Part shown: piece by piece, positions 8,601-16,552 of the stretch
How positions within the stretch are numbered: position 1 is the first letter of the stretch
Layout of the letters: each line of letters begins with the position of its first letter
Assembly: GCF_015355625.1 (NCBI RefSeq)
Contig: NZ_JACLAF010000017.1
Span: 1 to 64,000, forward strand
DNA length: 64,000 nucleotides
Direction: 5' to 3'
Source: Tamlana sp. I1
GTDB taxonomy: Bacteria > Bacteroidota > Bacteroidia > Flavobacteriales > Flavobacteriaceae
The notes under the pieces: generated by a model
What the model was told of the DNA's origin: nothing
What the model saw: the letters and a program-made list of their open reading frames with translations, nothing else
Databases searched by the model: none
Program-made: the position numbers and the translations under genes

Positions 8601-9151
8601 CACCAACAGAAGAATCGGTGCGTCGCGCCATGGCCATTCAACTTATAATTAATAAAGAGTTGGGCTTAGCTAAAAATGAAAATCCTATTCAGGGTTCATT
8701 TATTATTGAAGAATTAACCGATTTAGTAGAAGAGGCTGTGCTTTTAGAGTTTGATAGAATTAACGAACGTGGCGGTGTTTTAGGAGCCATGGAAACGATG
8801 TACCAACGCAGTAAAATTCAAGAAGAGAGTTTGTATTACGAAACCTTAAAACATAATGGCGATTTTCCAATAATAGGCGTGAATACCTTTTTAAGCAGTA
8901 AAGGGTCTCCAACAGTTTTACCTGCGGAAGTGATTCGTGCTACCGAAGAAGAAAAACAACTTCAAATTAAAACTTTAGAGCAGCTGCATCAAGTCAATAA
9001 TACAGAGGCATTATTAAAAGACTTACAACAAAAAGCCATCAATAATGAAAATATTTTTGAAGCTTTAATGGATGTTTGTAAAGTGTGTTCGCTTGGTGAA
9101 ATAACAAATGCGTTGTTTAAAGTTGGTGGGCAGTACAGAAGAAACATGTAG
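5690..9151 (+). CDS. icmF: fused acyl-CoA mutase with G-protein chaperone, isobutyryl-CoA mutase type
   Basis: Adenosylcobalamin-dependent carbon-skeleton mutase in one chain of 1153 residues. The B12 domain (about 10-145) has the base-off motif DGHDASI with His25. The MeaB-like GTPase domain (about 205-420) has P-loop [10 protein letters not shown] at 209-218 and NKFD at 351-354. A linker follows, then the large mutase barrel (about 560-1140). Residues that separate isobutyryl- from methylmalonyl-CoA mutase are Phe618 (in RMFAGEG; Tyr in MCM) and Gln804 (in AQNTCIF; Arg in MCM). Both are of the isobutyryl type, so the substrate is isobutyryl-CoA/n-butyryl-CoA or possibly isovaleryl/pivalyl-CoA. 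Residues 194-205 ([12 protein letters not shown]) are encoded largely by an inserted hairpin repeat just before the GTPase domain. A role in branched-chain acyl-CoA metabolism is inferred. Confidence 0.93.
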   Translation: MNQQAIYKPKHKIRIVTAASLFDGHDASINVMRRIIQATGVEVIHLGHDRSVEEVVNTAIQEDVNAICLTSYQGGHNEYFKYMFDLLKENGAEHIKIFGGGGGVILPSEIKDLMDYGITRIYSPDDGREMGLQGMINDLVEQSDFQSPSLILPKGKEIKASLKDKDVSTIARLISFAENQHDVFDKLFNPQSENSSPSGKLRGVPVLGITGTGGAGKSSLVDELVRRFLMDFPDKTVGIISVDPSKRKTGGALLGDRIRMNAINNNRVYMRSLATRQSNLALSKHVNEAVEVLKAAEYDLIILETSGIGQSDTEIIEHSDVSLYVMTPEFGAATQLEKIDMLDFADLVAINKFDKRGALDALRDVKKQYMRNNLLWDTPQEDLPVFGTIASQFNDPGMNTLYKAIINKLVEKTETVLDSSMVVSSGVSEKIFVIPPTRTRYLSEIAENNRAYDKKANEQVEIAQKLYGIFKTICSVINVSSTADELALIGKLGLNEDAISKFVQKENNDFVKLLIAEFDKVKMNLDPYNWEIITGWDDKVNKYKNPIYTFKVRDKEINIETHTESLSHTQIPKVAFPKYQAWGDVLKWCLQENVPGEFPYTSGLYPFKRTGEDPARMFAGEGSPERTNKRFHYVSAGMPAKRLSTAFDSVTLYGNDPDNRPDIYGKIGNAGVSICCLDDAKKLYSGFNLADVLTSVSMTINGPAPMLLGYFMNAAIDQQCEIYIKENGLEKEVETKIAKLYKDTERPKYNGNLPEGNNGLGLLLLGVTGDQVLPSNIYQDIKFKTISQVRGTVQADILKEDQAQNTCIFSTEFALRLMGDVQEYFIENNVRNFYSVSISGYHIAEAGANPITQLALTLSNGFTYVEYYLSRGMDINKFGPNLSFFFSNGVDPEYAVIGRVARKIWAKAMKHKYGANARAQMLKYHIQTSGRSLHAQEIDFNDIRTTLQALYAIYDNCNSLHTNAYDEAITTPTEESVRRAMAIQLIINKELGLAKNENPIQGSFIIEELTDLVEEAVLLEFDRINERGGVLGAMETMYQRSKIQEESLYYETLKHNGDFPIIGVNTFLSSKGSPTVLPAEVIRATEEEKQLQIKTLEQLHQVNNTEALLKDLQQKAINNENIFEALMDVCKVCSLGEITNALFKVGGQYRRNM
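6272..6301 (+). repeat. hairpin repeat inserted in frame in icmF
   Basis: TCCTCTCCTTCGGGGAAGTT followed by AAGAGGGGTG. A C-rich arm, a TTC turn, a G-rich arm, TTAA and a second G-rich block give the same plan as the element at 1367-1392. It encodes residues of the linker between the B12 and GTPase domains, and reading frame is preserved. The purine/pyrimidine bias and higher GC differ from the surrounding codons. Confidence 0.6.
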
Positions 9152-9400
9152 TTAAATAATTTTATTTTGTTGATTATAAGTGGATTGTGTTTTGTTTTGA
9201 ACGACTCATATTAAAGCTCTCTGGTTTTATAAAGCGATTTCATCCTGTTTTTTGACAATTTAAAACAGATAATAGGATTATGTAAACCCTTAATCTAAAT
9301 TATTTAAAATATTTTTTGGCTTTAATTTTCTAGGTGTAAATTCATTCATAAGGTGCTATTAATTTAGCATGGTTTAACCCAAACTTTAAATTTATTCCCT
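9152..9400. other. gene-free stretch after icmF
   Basis: About 250 bases of AT-rich DNA between icmF and a small ORF. I see no convincing terminator for icmF and no open frame of note. It probably carries the promoter of the 46-codon ORF that begins at 9401, but no clear TTTG/TANNTTTG pair is present. Confidence 0.4.
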
Positions 9401-9541
9401 ATGAAATCAACCCTCAAGTACAAGTTTAAAAGACGCTCTAAAAATTATTTAGATTGGTTAGTTTATACAGTGAAATCGGAAAAATATTATTTAGCTGAAG
9501 GCTGTATTATGAATAGCAAGAAACGCATGTCAATCGGTTAG
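9401..9541 (+). CDS. small basic hypothetical protein (46 aa)
   Basis: ATG-started frame of 46 codons: strongly basic N-terminus (MKSTLKYKFKRRSKNYLDWL) and a second half with VYTVKSEKYYLAEGC and KKRMSIG. No signal peptide or domain is recognised. Support for it being real is a strong factor-independent terminator starting only 19 bases after its stop and a long gene-free leader before it. The convergent neighbour on the minus strand could also use that terminator. Function unknown. Confidence 0.45.
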   Translation: MKSTLKYKFKRRSKNYLDWLVYTVKSEKYYLAEGCIMNSKKRMSIG

Positions 9542-9560
9542 TATTTATACTCAAACCAAT

Positions 9561-9600
9561 AAAAAATCCTCAAGAATTATAGGTTCTTGAGGATTTTTTT
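9561..9600. terminator. bidirectional terminator
   Basis: 12-bp perfect stem (AATCCTCAAGAA at 9565-9576 with TTCTTGAGGATT at 9584-9595), 7-base loop, flanked by A-run on the left and T-run on the right. It sits between the small plus-strand ORF at 9401-9541 and the convergent minus-strand gene ending at 9612. Confidence 0.85.
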
Positions 9601-9611
9601 TGTGGAGAATT

Positions 9612-10007
9612 TTACAAAGTTAACATCCAATTTCGTTGTAACTTTTTAAACTTTCTTAACTCGTTTCTTAAAATGGGTAAAAAATCTTTGCCGTTACTAT
9701 TTGAACGTTCTAATCGATACGAATTTTTGTAAAGTTTATTAGTTAGCCTTTTTAACGAAGCAATGTGTTTATGGCGACGTTCGGAGTGTCTTTCTAATTC
9801 AGCATTTAGAATTTCTGGAGCTAATGCAACTGACTGTTGAATGATGTCACCAGAAAAATAAATATCGTTATCTTCTGACCCATCGGGTTTTAGAATGGAT
9901 AAGTCATCCTTTAGGTACATTGAAATATTTTGGGACAATGTAAAAATCTCCAATGCCTTTTGGTAAATAGGTAATTCCGATAGGTTTAGTGGGATATTAG
10001 ACGACAT
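9612..10007 (-). CDS. hypothetical helical protein (131 aa)
   Basis: A soluble, helix-rich protein of unknown function: LPIYQKALEIFTLSQNISMYLK, GDIIQQSVALAPEILNAELE, and a basic C-terminal half (SLKRLTNKLYKNSYRLERS, LRNELRKFKKLQRNW). The helical pattern and length resemble the four-helix-bundle proteins of the S23/Avd type, but I cannot confirm this by eye. I chose the ATG at 10007; the frame extends nine codons further to a TTG at 10034. It has no export signal. It is divergent from the Lrp-type regulator gene, with about 120 bases between them. Confidence 0.65.
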   Translation of the reverse strand: MSSNIPLNLSELPIYQKALEIFTLSQNISMYLKDDLSILKPDGSEDNDIYFSGDIIQQSVALAPEILNAELERHSERRHKHIASLKRLTNKLYKNSYRLERSNSNGKDFLPILRNELRKFKKLQRNWMLTL

Positions 10008-10061
10008 GGCTCTTTTTCTAAGAATTTTATTCAAAATTACTCACAAGAAAACAAAATCAAC

Positions 10062-10091
10062 TTTAGTTTTTAAAGTAAAATTGTATATTTG
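10062..10091 (+). promoter_or_regulatory. promoter of the Lrp/AsnC gene with flanking direct repeats
   Basis: TATATTTG at 10084-10091 is a perfect -7 box; TTTA at 10062-10065, 18 bases upstream, is a weak -33 match. The 13-mer CTTTAGTTTTTAA occurs at 10061-10073 and again at 10092-10104, flanking the -7 box at a 31-base interval. Lrp-family proteins often autoregulate, so these repeats are a possible operator. Confidence 0.55.
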
Positions 10092-10129
10092 CTTTAGTTT
10101 TTAATTTATAATAGTTAAAATTCCTTTAA

Positions 10130-10573
10130 ATGAGTGTAGATGCCCTTAATAGTAAGATTTTAAAGTGCTTACAGCAAAATGCGAGGCTCTCAAATGCCGA
10201 AATTGGCCGTCAAGTTGGTATTAGTTCCCCGGCTGTTTCAGAGCGTATCAAAAAAATGGAAGACCTAGGTATTATTGAAGGTTATAAAACGATTGTGTCA
10301 CCTTTTGAAATAGGTTACCAGCTAAAAGCCATCATTACTTTAAGGGCTTTTATGGGGAAGTTGAGACCCTTTTTAGAAAAAGTAAAAACTTACGATGAAG
10401 TTATAAATTGTTACCGAATTACAGGTGATGAAAATATTGTTATGGAGGTTGTTTTAAAAAACCAAAAACATCTTGAATCTTTTATCGATCAGCTTATTTC
10501 TTATGGCGAATCTAAAACTCAAATTGTACTTTCAAACGTCGTAAAACAAAAGGAAGTTACGCCAATTAAATAA
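10130..10573 (+). CDS. Lrp/AsnC family transcriptional regulator
   Basis: A 147-residue regulator with the two-part Lrp layout. The N-terminal winged helix-turn-helix covers residues 5-55 (ILKCLQQNARLSNAEIGRQVGISSPAVSERIKKMEDLGII, read in parts). The C-terminal RAM/ACT-like ligand domain covers about 65-140 (AIITLRAF, GDENIVMEVVL). Such proteins form octamers and sense amino acids or related metabolites; the ligand here is unknown. The gene is monocistronic with its own promoter. The next gene is convergent. Confidence 0.92.
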   Translation: MSVDALNSKILKCLQQNARLSNAEIGRQVGISSPAVSERIKKMEDLGIIEGYKTIVSPFEIGYQLKAIITLRAFMGKLRPFLEKVKTYDEVINCYRITGDENIVMEVVLKNQKHLESFIDQLISYGESKTQIVLSNVVKQKEVTPIK

Positions 10574-10582
10574 TTTTTTAAG

Positions 10583-10960
10583 TTACTTTAAGCGCCACGG
10601 CGGATTTTTTCTGTTTTTTCCAGCGTGATATAAAATGATTTGGTTGCCATCAGGATCTTTTAAACGTGCTTCACGCCATAGCCAAGGTTTGTCTTCTGGC
10701 AACTCGTCAAAAACAATGCCTTTTGATAACAGTTTTTCTACGGCAGCATCTAAATTCGTTTCCTCAAAATAGATTGTAATCCCTTGTCCTTTTGGTAATG
10801 CATCTACCTGATGAATCGAGAATGTAGCATCGCCATCTGGGCATTCAAATCTGGCATACCGTGGATGTGTAAAAACAATAAGATGCAATCCTAAGGTTTT
10901 ATAAAAAGCGATTGATTTTTCAATATTTAGCGATGGAATGGTTACTTGATTTAAATTCAT
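10583..10960 (-). CDS. VOC family protein (glyoxalase/bleomycin-resistance fold)
   Basis: A 125-residue single-chain vicinal-oxygen-chelate protein: the first beta-alpha-beta-beta-beta module begins SLNIEKSIAFYKTLGLHLIVF, the second has DAAVEKLLSKGIVF and EARLKDPDGNQIILYHAG. The EARLKDPDGN segment is the typical end of such folds. Specific activity cannot be told from sequence; members include lyases, dioxygenases and antibiotic-binding proteins. It is 8 bases downstream of the ypdA-like gene in the same direction, so the two probably form an operon. Confidence 0.85.
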   Translation of the reverse strand: MNLNQVTIPSLNIEKSIAFYKTLGLHLIVFTHPRYARFECPDGDATFSIHQVDALPKGQGITIYFEETNLDAAVEKLLSKGIVFDELPEDKPWLWREARLKDPDGNQIILYHAGKNRKNPPWRLK

Positions 10961-10968
10961 AATAAAGC

Positions 10969-11940
10969 TTATTTTATGCTTTCAATATGTTTGGCAATTA
11001 ATTTGGCGTGTATTCTAGAATTTTCAATAAACCATTTATGTGTTTCTTTGCCACCGCAAACTACGCCTGCCAAATACAGTCCTTTAATGTTCGATTCCAT
11101 GGTGTTACTATCATATTCAGGTATGCATTTTTCGTCTTTAGATAAGGTGATACCACTGTTTTTTAGTAAATCAAAATCAGGAAGATATCCCGTTAAGGCG
11201 ATTACAAAATCATTTGGAATAGTTACAGAGCCGTTTTGAGTTTTTATAATGGCAGAATCTTCCTTTATTTCTTCAATTTCCGAGCTAAAGTAGGCGGTAA
11301 TACTGCCTTCTTCAATACGGTTTAAAATGTCTGGTCGCACCCAATATTTTACACGCTCACCAATAGTTTCGCCACGAATTACCATGGTAACTTGGCCTCC
11401 TTTACGCCAAATTTCTAAAGCTGCATCAACAGCCGAATTGCTAGCACCTACAATAATGACATTTTGTAAAGTGTAATTGTGGGCTTCTTTGTAATAATGT
11501 GACACTTTATCTAAATGCTCTCCAGGCACGTTTAAAAGTTTAGGGATATCATAAAACCCTGTACAAAGGATAACTTGATTTGATGTATAGTGTGCTTTAT
11601 CTGTAATGGTTTCAAAAGTTTCTGAATTTTTGTTGACAGAAACTACCGTTTCATACAAATTAACATGCAATTTATTCGAAGTAGTTACGCGTCGGTAATA
11701 TTCTAAAGCCTCATCGCGGTTGGGTTTTGGGTTGTTGCTTATAAATGGAATGTCGTCAATTTCTAACTTTTCGGAAGTTGAAAAAAACGTCATGTTTTTT
11801 GGGTAGTTAAAAAGTGAATTTGCTAAAGTGCCTTTTTCGATAATCACATAATTCCAGTTTCTTTTTTGGCATTCCAAGGCACATGCAATACCTATAGGAC
11901 CACCACCAATTATTATGATGTCTTTCTGTACTTTTTTCAA
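10969..11940 (-). CDS. ypdA: YpdA-type putative bacillithiol disulfide reductase
   Basis: A 323-residue FAD/NADPH oxidoreductase. The FAD-binding GGGPIG is at residues 12-17 and the NADPH-binding GASNSA at 165-170. It lacks the CxxC of thioredoxin reductase, as YpdA proteins do. YpdA reduces bacillithiol disulfide in Firmicutes. In the staphylococcal enzyme the key Cys follows GGGP directly; here that position is Ile and the nearest Cys is residue 20 (GIAC), so the active-site arrangement may differ. The presence of ytxJ elsewhere in the window supports bacillithiol chemistry. A CAAAGCTA at 11980-11987 gives a TAGCTTTG -7 box on the minus strand. Confidence 0.88.
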   Translation of the reverse strand: MKKVQKDIIIIGGGPIGIACALECQKRNWNYVIIEKGTLANSLFNYPKNMTFFSTSEKLEIDDIPFISNNPKPNRDEALEYYRRVTTSNKLHVNLYETVVSVNKNSETFETITDKAHYTSNQVILCTGFYDIPKLLNVPGEHLDKVSHYYKEAHNYTLQNVIIVGASNSAVDAALEIWRKGGQVTMVIRGETIGERVKYWVRPDILNRIEEGSITAYFSSEIEEIKEDSAIIKTQNGSVTIPNDFVIALTGYLPDFDLLKNSGITLSKDEKCIPEYDSNTMESNIKGLYLAGVVCGGKETHKWFIENSRIHAKLIAKHIESIK

Positions 11941-12083
11941 ATTTTGTGATTTTTGGGTTTCAAATGTTTTTGATTTATCAAAGCTATTTAAAACAATTGG
12001 AAATTGTATTTTTGATTTAATATATTTTGAAAATGATTGTTTTCAAATGAGGTGTCTCAGTAAATCAAAATCATATAAAACAC

Positions 12084-12689
12084 ATGAGAATCAATTTTTT
12101 TATCATCATTATTTTAGTATCATTTTTTAGTTGTGCTCAAAAAAAACGTCCAATTCAAGGCGAAACCGATTTTCAAAAGCAAATGAATGCCGATTTTAAA
12201 GATGCATCAAAATCACCATTAAAAACGAGTGATAGAAAGACTTTTGAAGGATTGGATTTTTTTAAAACAGATTCCACTTATGTGGTTACAGCACAGTTGG
12301 AACGTACACCAGACACAGATTGGTTTCAAATGAAAACCACTACAGATCGTGTTTCAGAAGAGCGTGTTTTTGGAGTTTTAACTTTTGAATTGCATGGAAA
12401 GACACATCAATTAAATATTTATCAAGGCAAAGAAATGATGCATGAACCAGGTTTTGAAAATTATTTGTTTTTACCTTTTTTAGATGAAACTAATGGGTTT
12501 GAAACTTACGGCGGAGGGCGTTATATTGATGCTGAAACCCCAAATGGGGATATCATGATTATAGATTTTAACAAAGCCTATAACCCTTACTGTGCTTACA
12601 ATGAGAAGTATTCTTGCCCAATTGTGCCTAGAGAAAATTATTTAAAAACTAGAATTGAAGCTGGCGTAAAAAACTTTAAAAAGCATTAA
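12084..12689 (+). CDS. DUF1684 family lipoprotein
   Basis: A 201-residue protein with an N-terminal lipoprotein signal (MRINFFIIIILVSFFSC, Cys17). The DUF1684 domain includes FGVLTFELHGKTHQLNIYQ and the conserved end YGGGRYIDAETPNGD, IDFNKAYNPYCAYNEKYSCP. The two conserved Cys near NPYCAY and KYSCP could form a metal site or disulfide. Function of the family is not known. A TATTTTTG at 12007-12014 could be its -7 box, leaving a leader of about 60 bases. The last four bases overlap the convergent crcB gene. Confidence 0.88.
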   Translation: MRINFFIIIILVSFFSCAQKKRPIQGETDFQKQMNADFKDASKSPLKTSDRKTFEGLDFFKTDSTYVVTAQLERTPDTDWFQMKTTTDRVSEERVFGVLTFELHGKTHQLNIYQGKEMMHEPGFENYLFLPFLDETNGFETYGGGRYIDAETPNGDIMIIDFNKAYNPYCAYNEKYSCPIVPRENYLKTRIEAGVKNFKKH

Positions 12690-13057
12690 AAACTTTTGGC
12701 TAAAAACATGCCAAAAAATACAGCAAGAAAACCAACAATAAAACTCAAGCAAGTATACATAGCAAAACTTAAAAAATCGCCAGATTTTAAAAACACATGG
12801 TTTTCATAAGCAAATGTTGAAAATGTTGTAAAACCACCACAAAACCCTGTTGCAAGAAGCAACGTATGATTTTGAGTAAGTGTATCATTTTTAGCCGCTA
12901 AACCTAAAATTAATCCTATTAACAAGCTACCTAAAATATTGGCTACAAAAGTGCCGTAAGGTATACCACTTTCAAAACTATTAAGATGTTTTCCAATAAT
13001 ATAGCGTAAAACACTTCCAAAGCCACCACCAACAAATACAAATAAAAGGCTCTTCAT
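12686..13057 (-). CDS. crcB: fluoride efflux protein CrcB/Fluc
   Basis: A 123-residue inner-membrane protein with four hydrophobic segments that forms dual-topology dimers and exports fluoride. Family marks visible are the N-terminal GGGFGSVLRYIIG, the central TFVANILGSLLIG with the conserved Asn, and GFCGGFTTFSTF with the Thr/Phe fluoride pathway residues. It follows the SRPBCC/GyrI gene by 3 bases on the same strand, so the two are probably cotranscribed. I see no fluoride riboswitch upstream of the pair. Confidence 0.95.
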   Translation of the reverse strand: MKSLLFVFVGGGFGSVLRYIIGKHLNSFESGIPYGTFVANILGSLLIGLILGLAAKNDTLTQNHTLLLATGFCGGFTTFSTFAYENHVFLKSGDFLSFAMYTCLSFIVGFLAVFFGMFLAKSF

Positions 13058-13060
13058 AAT

Positions 13061-14083
13061 TTATTTTACTGCAATGTATATTTCAGTAATCCAATCGGCT
13101 GGATTTTCGCTATCTGTTGGCGTTGTAATATATGTTTCAAGCATGGGACCGTTTCCGCTAAATTCCAAGTTGTTTGAAGGAATGTATGTCATCGCTGTTT
13201 CCCAAGCTTCTTCTAAATTTTTATAGTTTCCTTTTAGGGTTGTTTTTACAGCTTTAAAAGGTTCTAATTGTCCTGTTAATATATCATTTTCAGCTGAAAT
13301 GGTTTTTTCTATAGTTGGAATGCAGCAGGAAAATATTACGGCATTATTGTCTATATCCCATTTATGGTAGTATACAAAAGGCGTTCCTGCCATTTTTATG
13401 TTGTTCGTTTTTGCGTATTGAATCACTCTAGGCAACATGGTTTCCATCTTATTTTGTAAATCGGAAATTTTACATGAAGTCGTGTTGTAAATATAGTATC
13501 CGCCACCATGTTCGGTAATACCATTTACAGTGATGTTGTATATTTTCATGTCAGCATTAACAATACTGTCTAATTTAAACAAACCACGATCAAAATCTGG
13601 AGCCGTATTTTTTTCAATAGAACCAGCAAATGTTGTATACATTTTTGTCATAAAATCTTGTTTTCCGTGCATGGCCCAAGTTACTTTGGTGCCTTCATCG
13701 GTATCTTCAAAAGTCCAATTAATATTCGATTTAGACTTAAAAGGCTTAATAAATTCTATGTTTTGTTTTATCGATTTATCTTTTTCAACAGCGATTGTTT
13801 TCATTTTGCCTTCACCTAAAATCTTGCCATTCCAGGAATAACCAGCGTCAACGCCCGAGGTTTTTTCTTCATAAGTTAAGTCGGCATCGGGTTCGTGTTC
13901 AATCCAAGGCGAAAAACTTGGCCAACTCTTATAATCGTTTACCTTATTGTATAGGAGTGAAGCTGGGGCTTTAATAATTCTACTTCTATTAAAACTAAAT
14001 TCATTTGGCTGCACGGCGATGTATATGGCGGTACCAATAAAAATAATAAGTAAAAGGAATAAAATGTATTTAAATGCTTTCAT
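13061..14083 (-). CDS. SRPBCC domain protein fused to a GyrI-like effector-binding domain
   Basis: A 340-residue protein with an N-terminal membrane segment (MKAFKYILFLLLIIFIGTAIYIAV), then an SRPBCC/polyketide-cyclase-like domain (about 35-180: RSRIIKAPASLLYNKVNDYKSWPSFSPW, WNGKILGEGKM, TKVTWAMHGK), then a GyrI-like/AraC effector-binding domain (about 185-340, ending with ISTPTDSENPADW-like acidic loop and ITEIYIAV). Both halves bind small hydrophobic ligands in other proteins. The ATG at 14083 is chosen; a TTG ten codons upstream is the alternative. It precedes crcB by 3 bases. Confidence 0.82.
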   Translation of the reverse strand: MKAFKYILFLLLIIFIGTAIYIAVQPNEFSFNRSRIIKAPASLLYNKVNDYKSWPSFSPWIEHEPDADLTYEEKTSGVDAGYSWNGKILGEGKMKTIAVEKDKSIKQNIEFIKPFKSKSNINWTFEDTDEGTKVTWAMHGKQDFMTKMYTTFAGSIEKNTAPDFDRGLFKLDSIVNADMKIYNITVNGITEHGGGYYIYNTTSCKISDLQNKMETMLPRVIQYAKTNNIKMAGTPFVYYHKWDIDNNAVIFSCCIPTIEKTISAENDILTGQLEPFKAVKTTLKGNYKNLEEAWETAMTYIPSNNLEFSGNGPMLETYITTPTDSENPADWITEIYIAVK

Positions 14084-14259
14084 CTGGTTGGTTTTATTAA
14101 ATGTATAAATCAAAGATACTCATTTTTAATTTTCAGTTAATAAATTATTACTTTTGTTGAAATTCTGTTTGTGTTTTATAGTTAAATGTGGTTTTGTTAT
14201 TTTAATCTATAGCGCTTCATAGTTGTATTGGTATTAATTTATAATTATAATTTAAGAAT

Positions 14260-16299
14260 ATGCGAATAAAAACAATTTTAAATTTAGCACTAATAAGTGT
14301 CGTGTTTTGGTCTTGTGGTAGCGAGAAATCCGAGCAAAACAATCAAGAAATAACTGAAGAGAAAAAAGTAGAGTTTGATTACAATGTGGAACAGTTTGGA
14401 GACGTAAAAGTGCTGCGTTATCAAATTCTAGGTTGGGAAAAGTTAACCCTTAAAGAACAAAAACTAGTGTACTATTTAACGCAAGCTGGTTTGTCGGGAC
14501 GTGATATTATGTGGGACCAAAATTACCGCTATAATTTAAAAATTAGGAATGCACTAGAAAATGTTTACACCCATTATAAAGGTGATAAAACGACTGAAGA
14601 TTGGAAAGCTTTCGATACCTATTTAAAACGTGTTTGGTTTAGCAATGGTATTCATCATCATTATTCAAATGATAAATTGAAGCCTTCATTTTCAGCTGAA
14701 TATTTAAAGACCCTATTAACTGAAACTAATACGACCTTAGAAGCTGATGCGTTTAATGTGATTTTTAACGCTATCGATTCTAAAAAAGTAAATCAAGCGA
14801 AGGGTGTTGATAATGTATTGCTTTCTGCTGTTAATTTTTACGGTCCTGATGTAACCAATGCCGATGTTGAAAATTTTTATAAAACAAAGGTTTCTCCTAA
14901 CCCAGAAAAGCCGTTGTCGTTTGGATTAAATTCACAATTGGTTAAAGAAAACGGGGTGTTAAAAGAGCGTGTTTTTAAATCGGGAGGTTTATATGGTTCG
15001 GCGATAGATGAAATTATCAAATGGTTAGAATTAGCCAAAGAAGTTGCCGAAAATAAAGCACAAGGCGATGCTTTAGGTTTGCTTATTTCGTATTATAAAA
15101 CTGGCGATTTACAAACTTGGGATGATTATAATGTAGCATGGACAGGCGCAACCAAAGGCAATATTGATTATATAAACAGTTTTATTGAAGTGTACAACGA
15201 TCCTTTGGGATATCGCGGATCTTATGAAAGTATCATTCAAATAAATGATTTCGATATGTCTGAAAAAATGAAAGTTTTATCAGATAACGCGCAATGGTTT
15301 GAAGATCATTCTCCATTAATGGAAGCCCACAAAAAGAAGAATGTTGTTGGTGTAACTTATAAAGTAGTTAATGTTGCAGGCGAGGCGGGAGACGCTTCAC
15401 CAAGTACACCAATTGGAGTTAATTTACCTAACGCGAACTGGATTCGTGCTGCGGTAGGAAGTAAGTCGGTATCGCTAGGAAATATTATTCAGGCGCATAA
15501 CAGTTCAGGTGGAAGTGAGCGTTTAAAAGAGTTTGTAAACGATGAAAAAGAATTAGAGCTAGAAGAAAAATACGGTCAGTTAGCCGATAAGTTACACACC
15601 GCTTTACACGAAGTTATTGGGCATGCATCTGGGCAATTAAATCCTGGAGTAGGAGAGACTAAGGAGACTTTAAAAAATTATGCCTCTACTTTAGAAGAAG
15701 GACGTGCCGATTTGGTTGGTCTTTATTATTTATACGACCCGAAACTGCAAGAATTAGGTTTGGTAGTCGATTGGAAAGCTGTTGGTGAGGCGGCTTACGA
15801 TGGTTATATTAGAAACGGTTTACTAACGCAATTAATTCGTTTAAATTTAGGTGATGATGTTGAAGAAGCGCACATGCGAAACAGACAATGGGTTTCTGCT
15901 TGGGTTTTTGAAAAAGGTCAGCCAGACAACGTTATTGAAAAAATAACAAGAAATGGAAAAACCTATTTCAATATTAATGATTATGAGAAATTGCATGAGC
16001 TATTCGGACAATTATTAAGAGAAACTCAACGTATTAAGTCTGAAGGGGATTATGCTGCTTGCGAGGCTTTGGTTGAAGGTTATGGTGTAAAAGTAGATCA
16101 AGCCATTCATGCCGAAGTTCTTGAGCGTAACAAGCAATTTAAATCGGCGCCCTATAGCGGATTTGTAAATCCTGTTTTAGTGGCTGATAAAAATGAAAAA
16201 GGCGAAATAATAGCTATAAAGGTAACACAGCCAGAAACTTTTGAAGGACAAATGCTAAATTATAGCAAAAACTATAGTTTCCTGCCAGAGGTTAATTAA
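14260..16299 (+). CDS. dipeptidyl-peptidase III (M49), lipoprotein form
   Basis: A 679-residue zinc metallopeptidase that releases dipeptides from the N-terminus of short peptides. The M49 signature HEVIGH is at 450-455 (zinc ligands His450, His455; Glu451 catalytic) and EEGRAD at 479-484 (third ligand Glu480). The N-terminus is a lipoprotein signal ending FWSCGSE with Cys19, so unlike the cytosolic eukaryotic enzyme it is expected to be membrane-anchored outside the cytoplasm. The order of the two motifs and the length match the family. It is followed by a strong terminator and appears monocistronic. Confidence 0.93.
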   Translation: MRIKTILNLALISVVFWSCGSEKSEQNNQEITEEKKVEFDYNVEQFGDVKVLRYQILGWEKLTLKEQKLVYYLTQAGLSGRDIMWDQNYRYNLKIRNALENVYTHYKGDKTTEDWKAFDTYLKRVWFSNGIHHHYSNDKLKPSFSAEYLKTLLTETNTTLEADAFNVIFNAIDSKKVNQAKGVDNVLLSAVNFYGPDVTNADVENFYKTKVSPNPEKPLSFGLNSQLVKENGVLKERVFKSGGLYGSAIDEIIKWLELAKEVAENKAQGDALGLLISYYKTGDLQTWDDYNVAWTGATKGNIDYINSFIEVYNDPLGYRGSYESIIQINDFDMSEKMKVLSDNAQWFEDHSPLMEAHKKKNVVGVTYKVVNVAGEAGDASPSTPIGVNLPNANWIRAAVGSKSVSLGNIIQAHNSSGGSERLKEFVNDEKELELEEKYGQLADKLHTALHEVIGHASGQLNPGVGETKETLKNYASTLEEGRADLVGLYYLYDPKLQELGLVVDWKAVGEAAYDGYIRNGLLTQLIRLNLGDDVEEAHMRNRQWVSAWVFEKGQPDNVIEKITRNGKTYFNINDYEKLHELFGQLLRETQRIKSEGDYAACEALVEGYGVKVDQAIHAEVLERNKQFKSAPYSGFVNPVLVADKNEKGEIIAIKVTQPETFEGQMLNYSKNYSFLPEVN

Positions 16300-16322
16300 T
16301 TCCGCTGTTATAAAGAATTATA

Positions 16323-16350
16323 AAAACACAATCTTTTAAGGTTGTGTTTT
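16323..16350. terminator. terminator after dipeptidyl-peptidase III
   Basis: Stem AAAACACAA (16323-16331) with TTGTGTTTT (16342-16350) and further T residues. It starts about 25 bases after the peptidase stop. The stop codon of a possible tiny minus-strand ORF lies inside the loop. Confidence 0.8.
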
Positions 16351-16422
16351 TTTATTTACGCTAAAAATTAATAAAATAGCATTAATTACAAGCAGGGCAC
16401 TTATTATTAAAATAACGTTCAT
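16336..16422 (-). CDS. possible 28-residue single-span membrane peptide
   Basis: ATG-started frame of 28 codons, MNVILIISALLVINAILLIF followed by SVNKKTQP. It has the shape of a single transmembrane helix with a basic tail. The stop falls within the terminator hairpin of the convergent peptidase gene. AT-rich DNA on its own easily produces such hydrophobic frames, so this is only a candidate. Confidence 0.28.
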   Translation of the reverse strand: MNVILIISALLVINAILLIFSVNKKTQP

Positions 16423-16552
16423 ATTACGGTTTAGTTTATGTTAGTTAAGTAGTAGATGCTTAGTTTGTAAAAAGGTTGCGTTAAAAATATTATTTATTTT
16501 GAAATTTTGTTAAATACTAATTTATTTAACAGAGAAATAGGTTGAATATTGC

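Noticed and set aside
13530-13841. 103-codon open frame on the plus strand
   Set aside because: Antisense to the SRPBCC/GyrI gene; no supporting promoter or family likeness.
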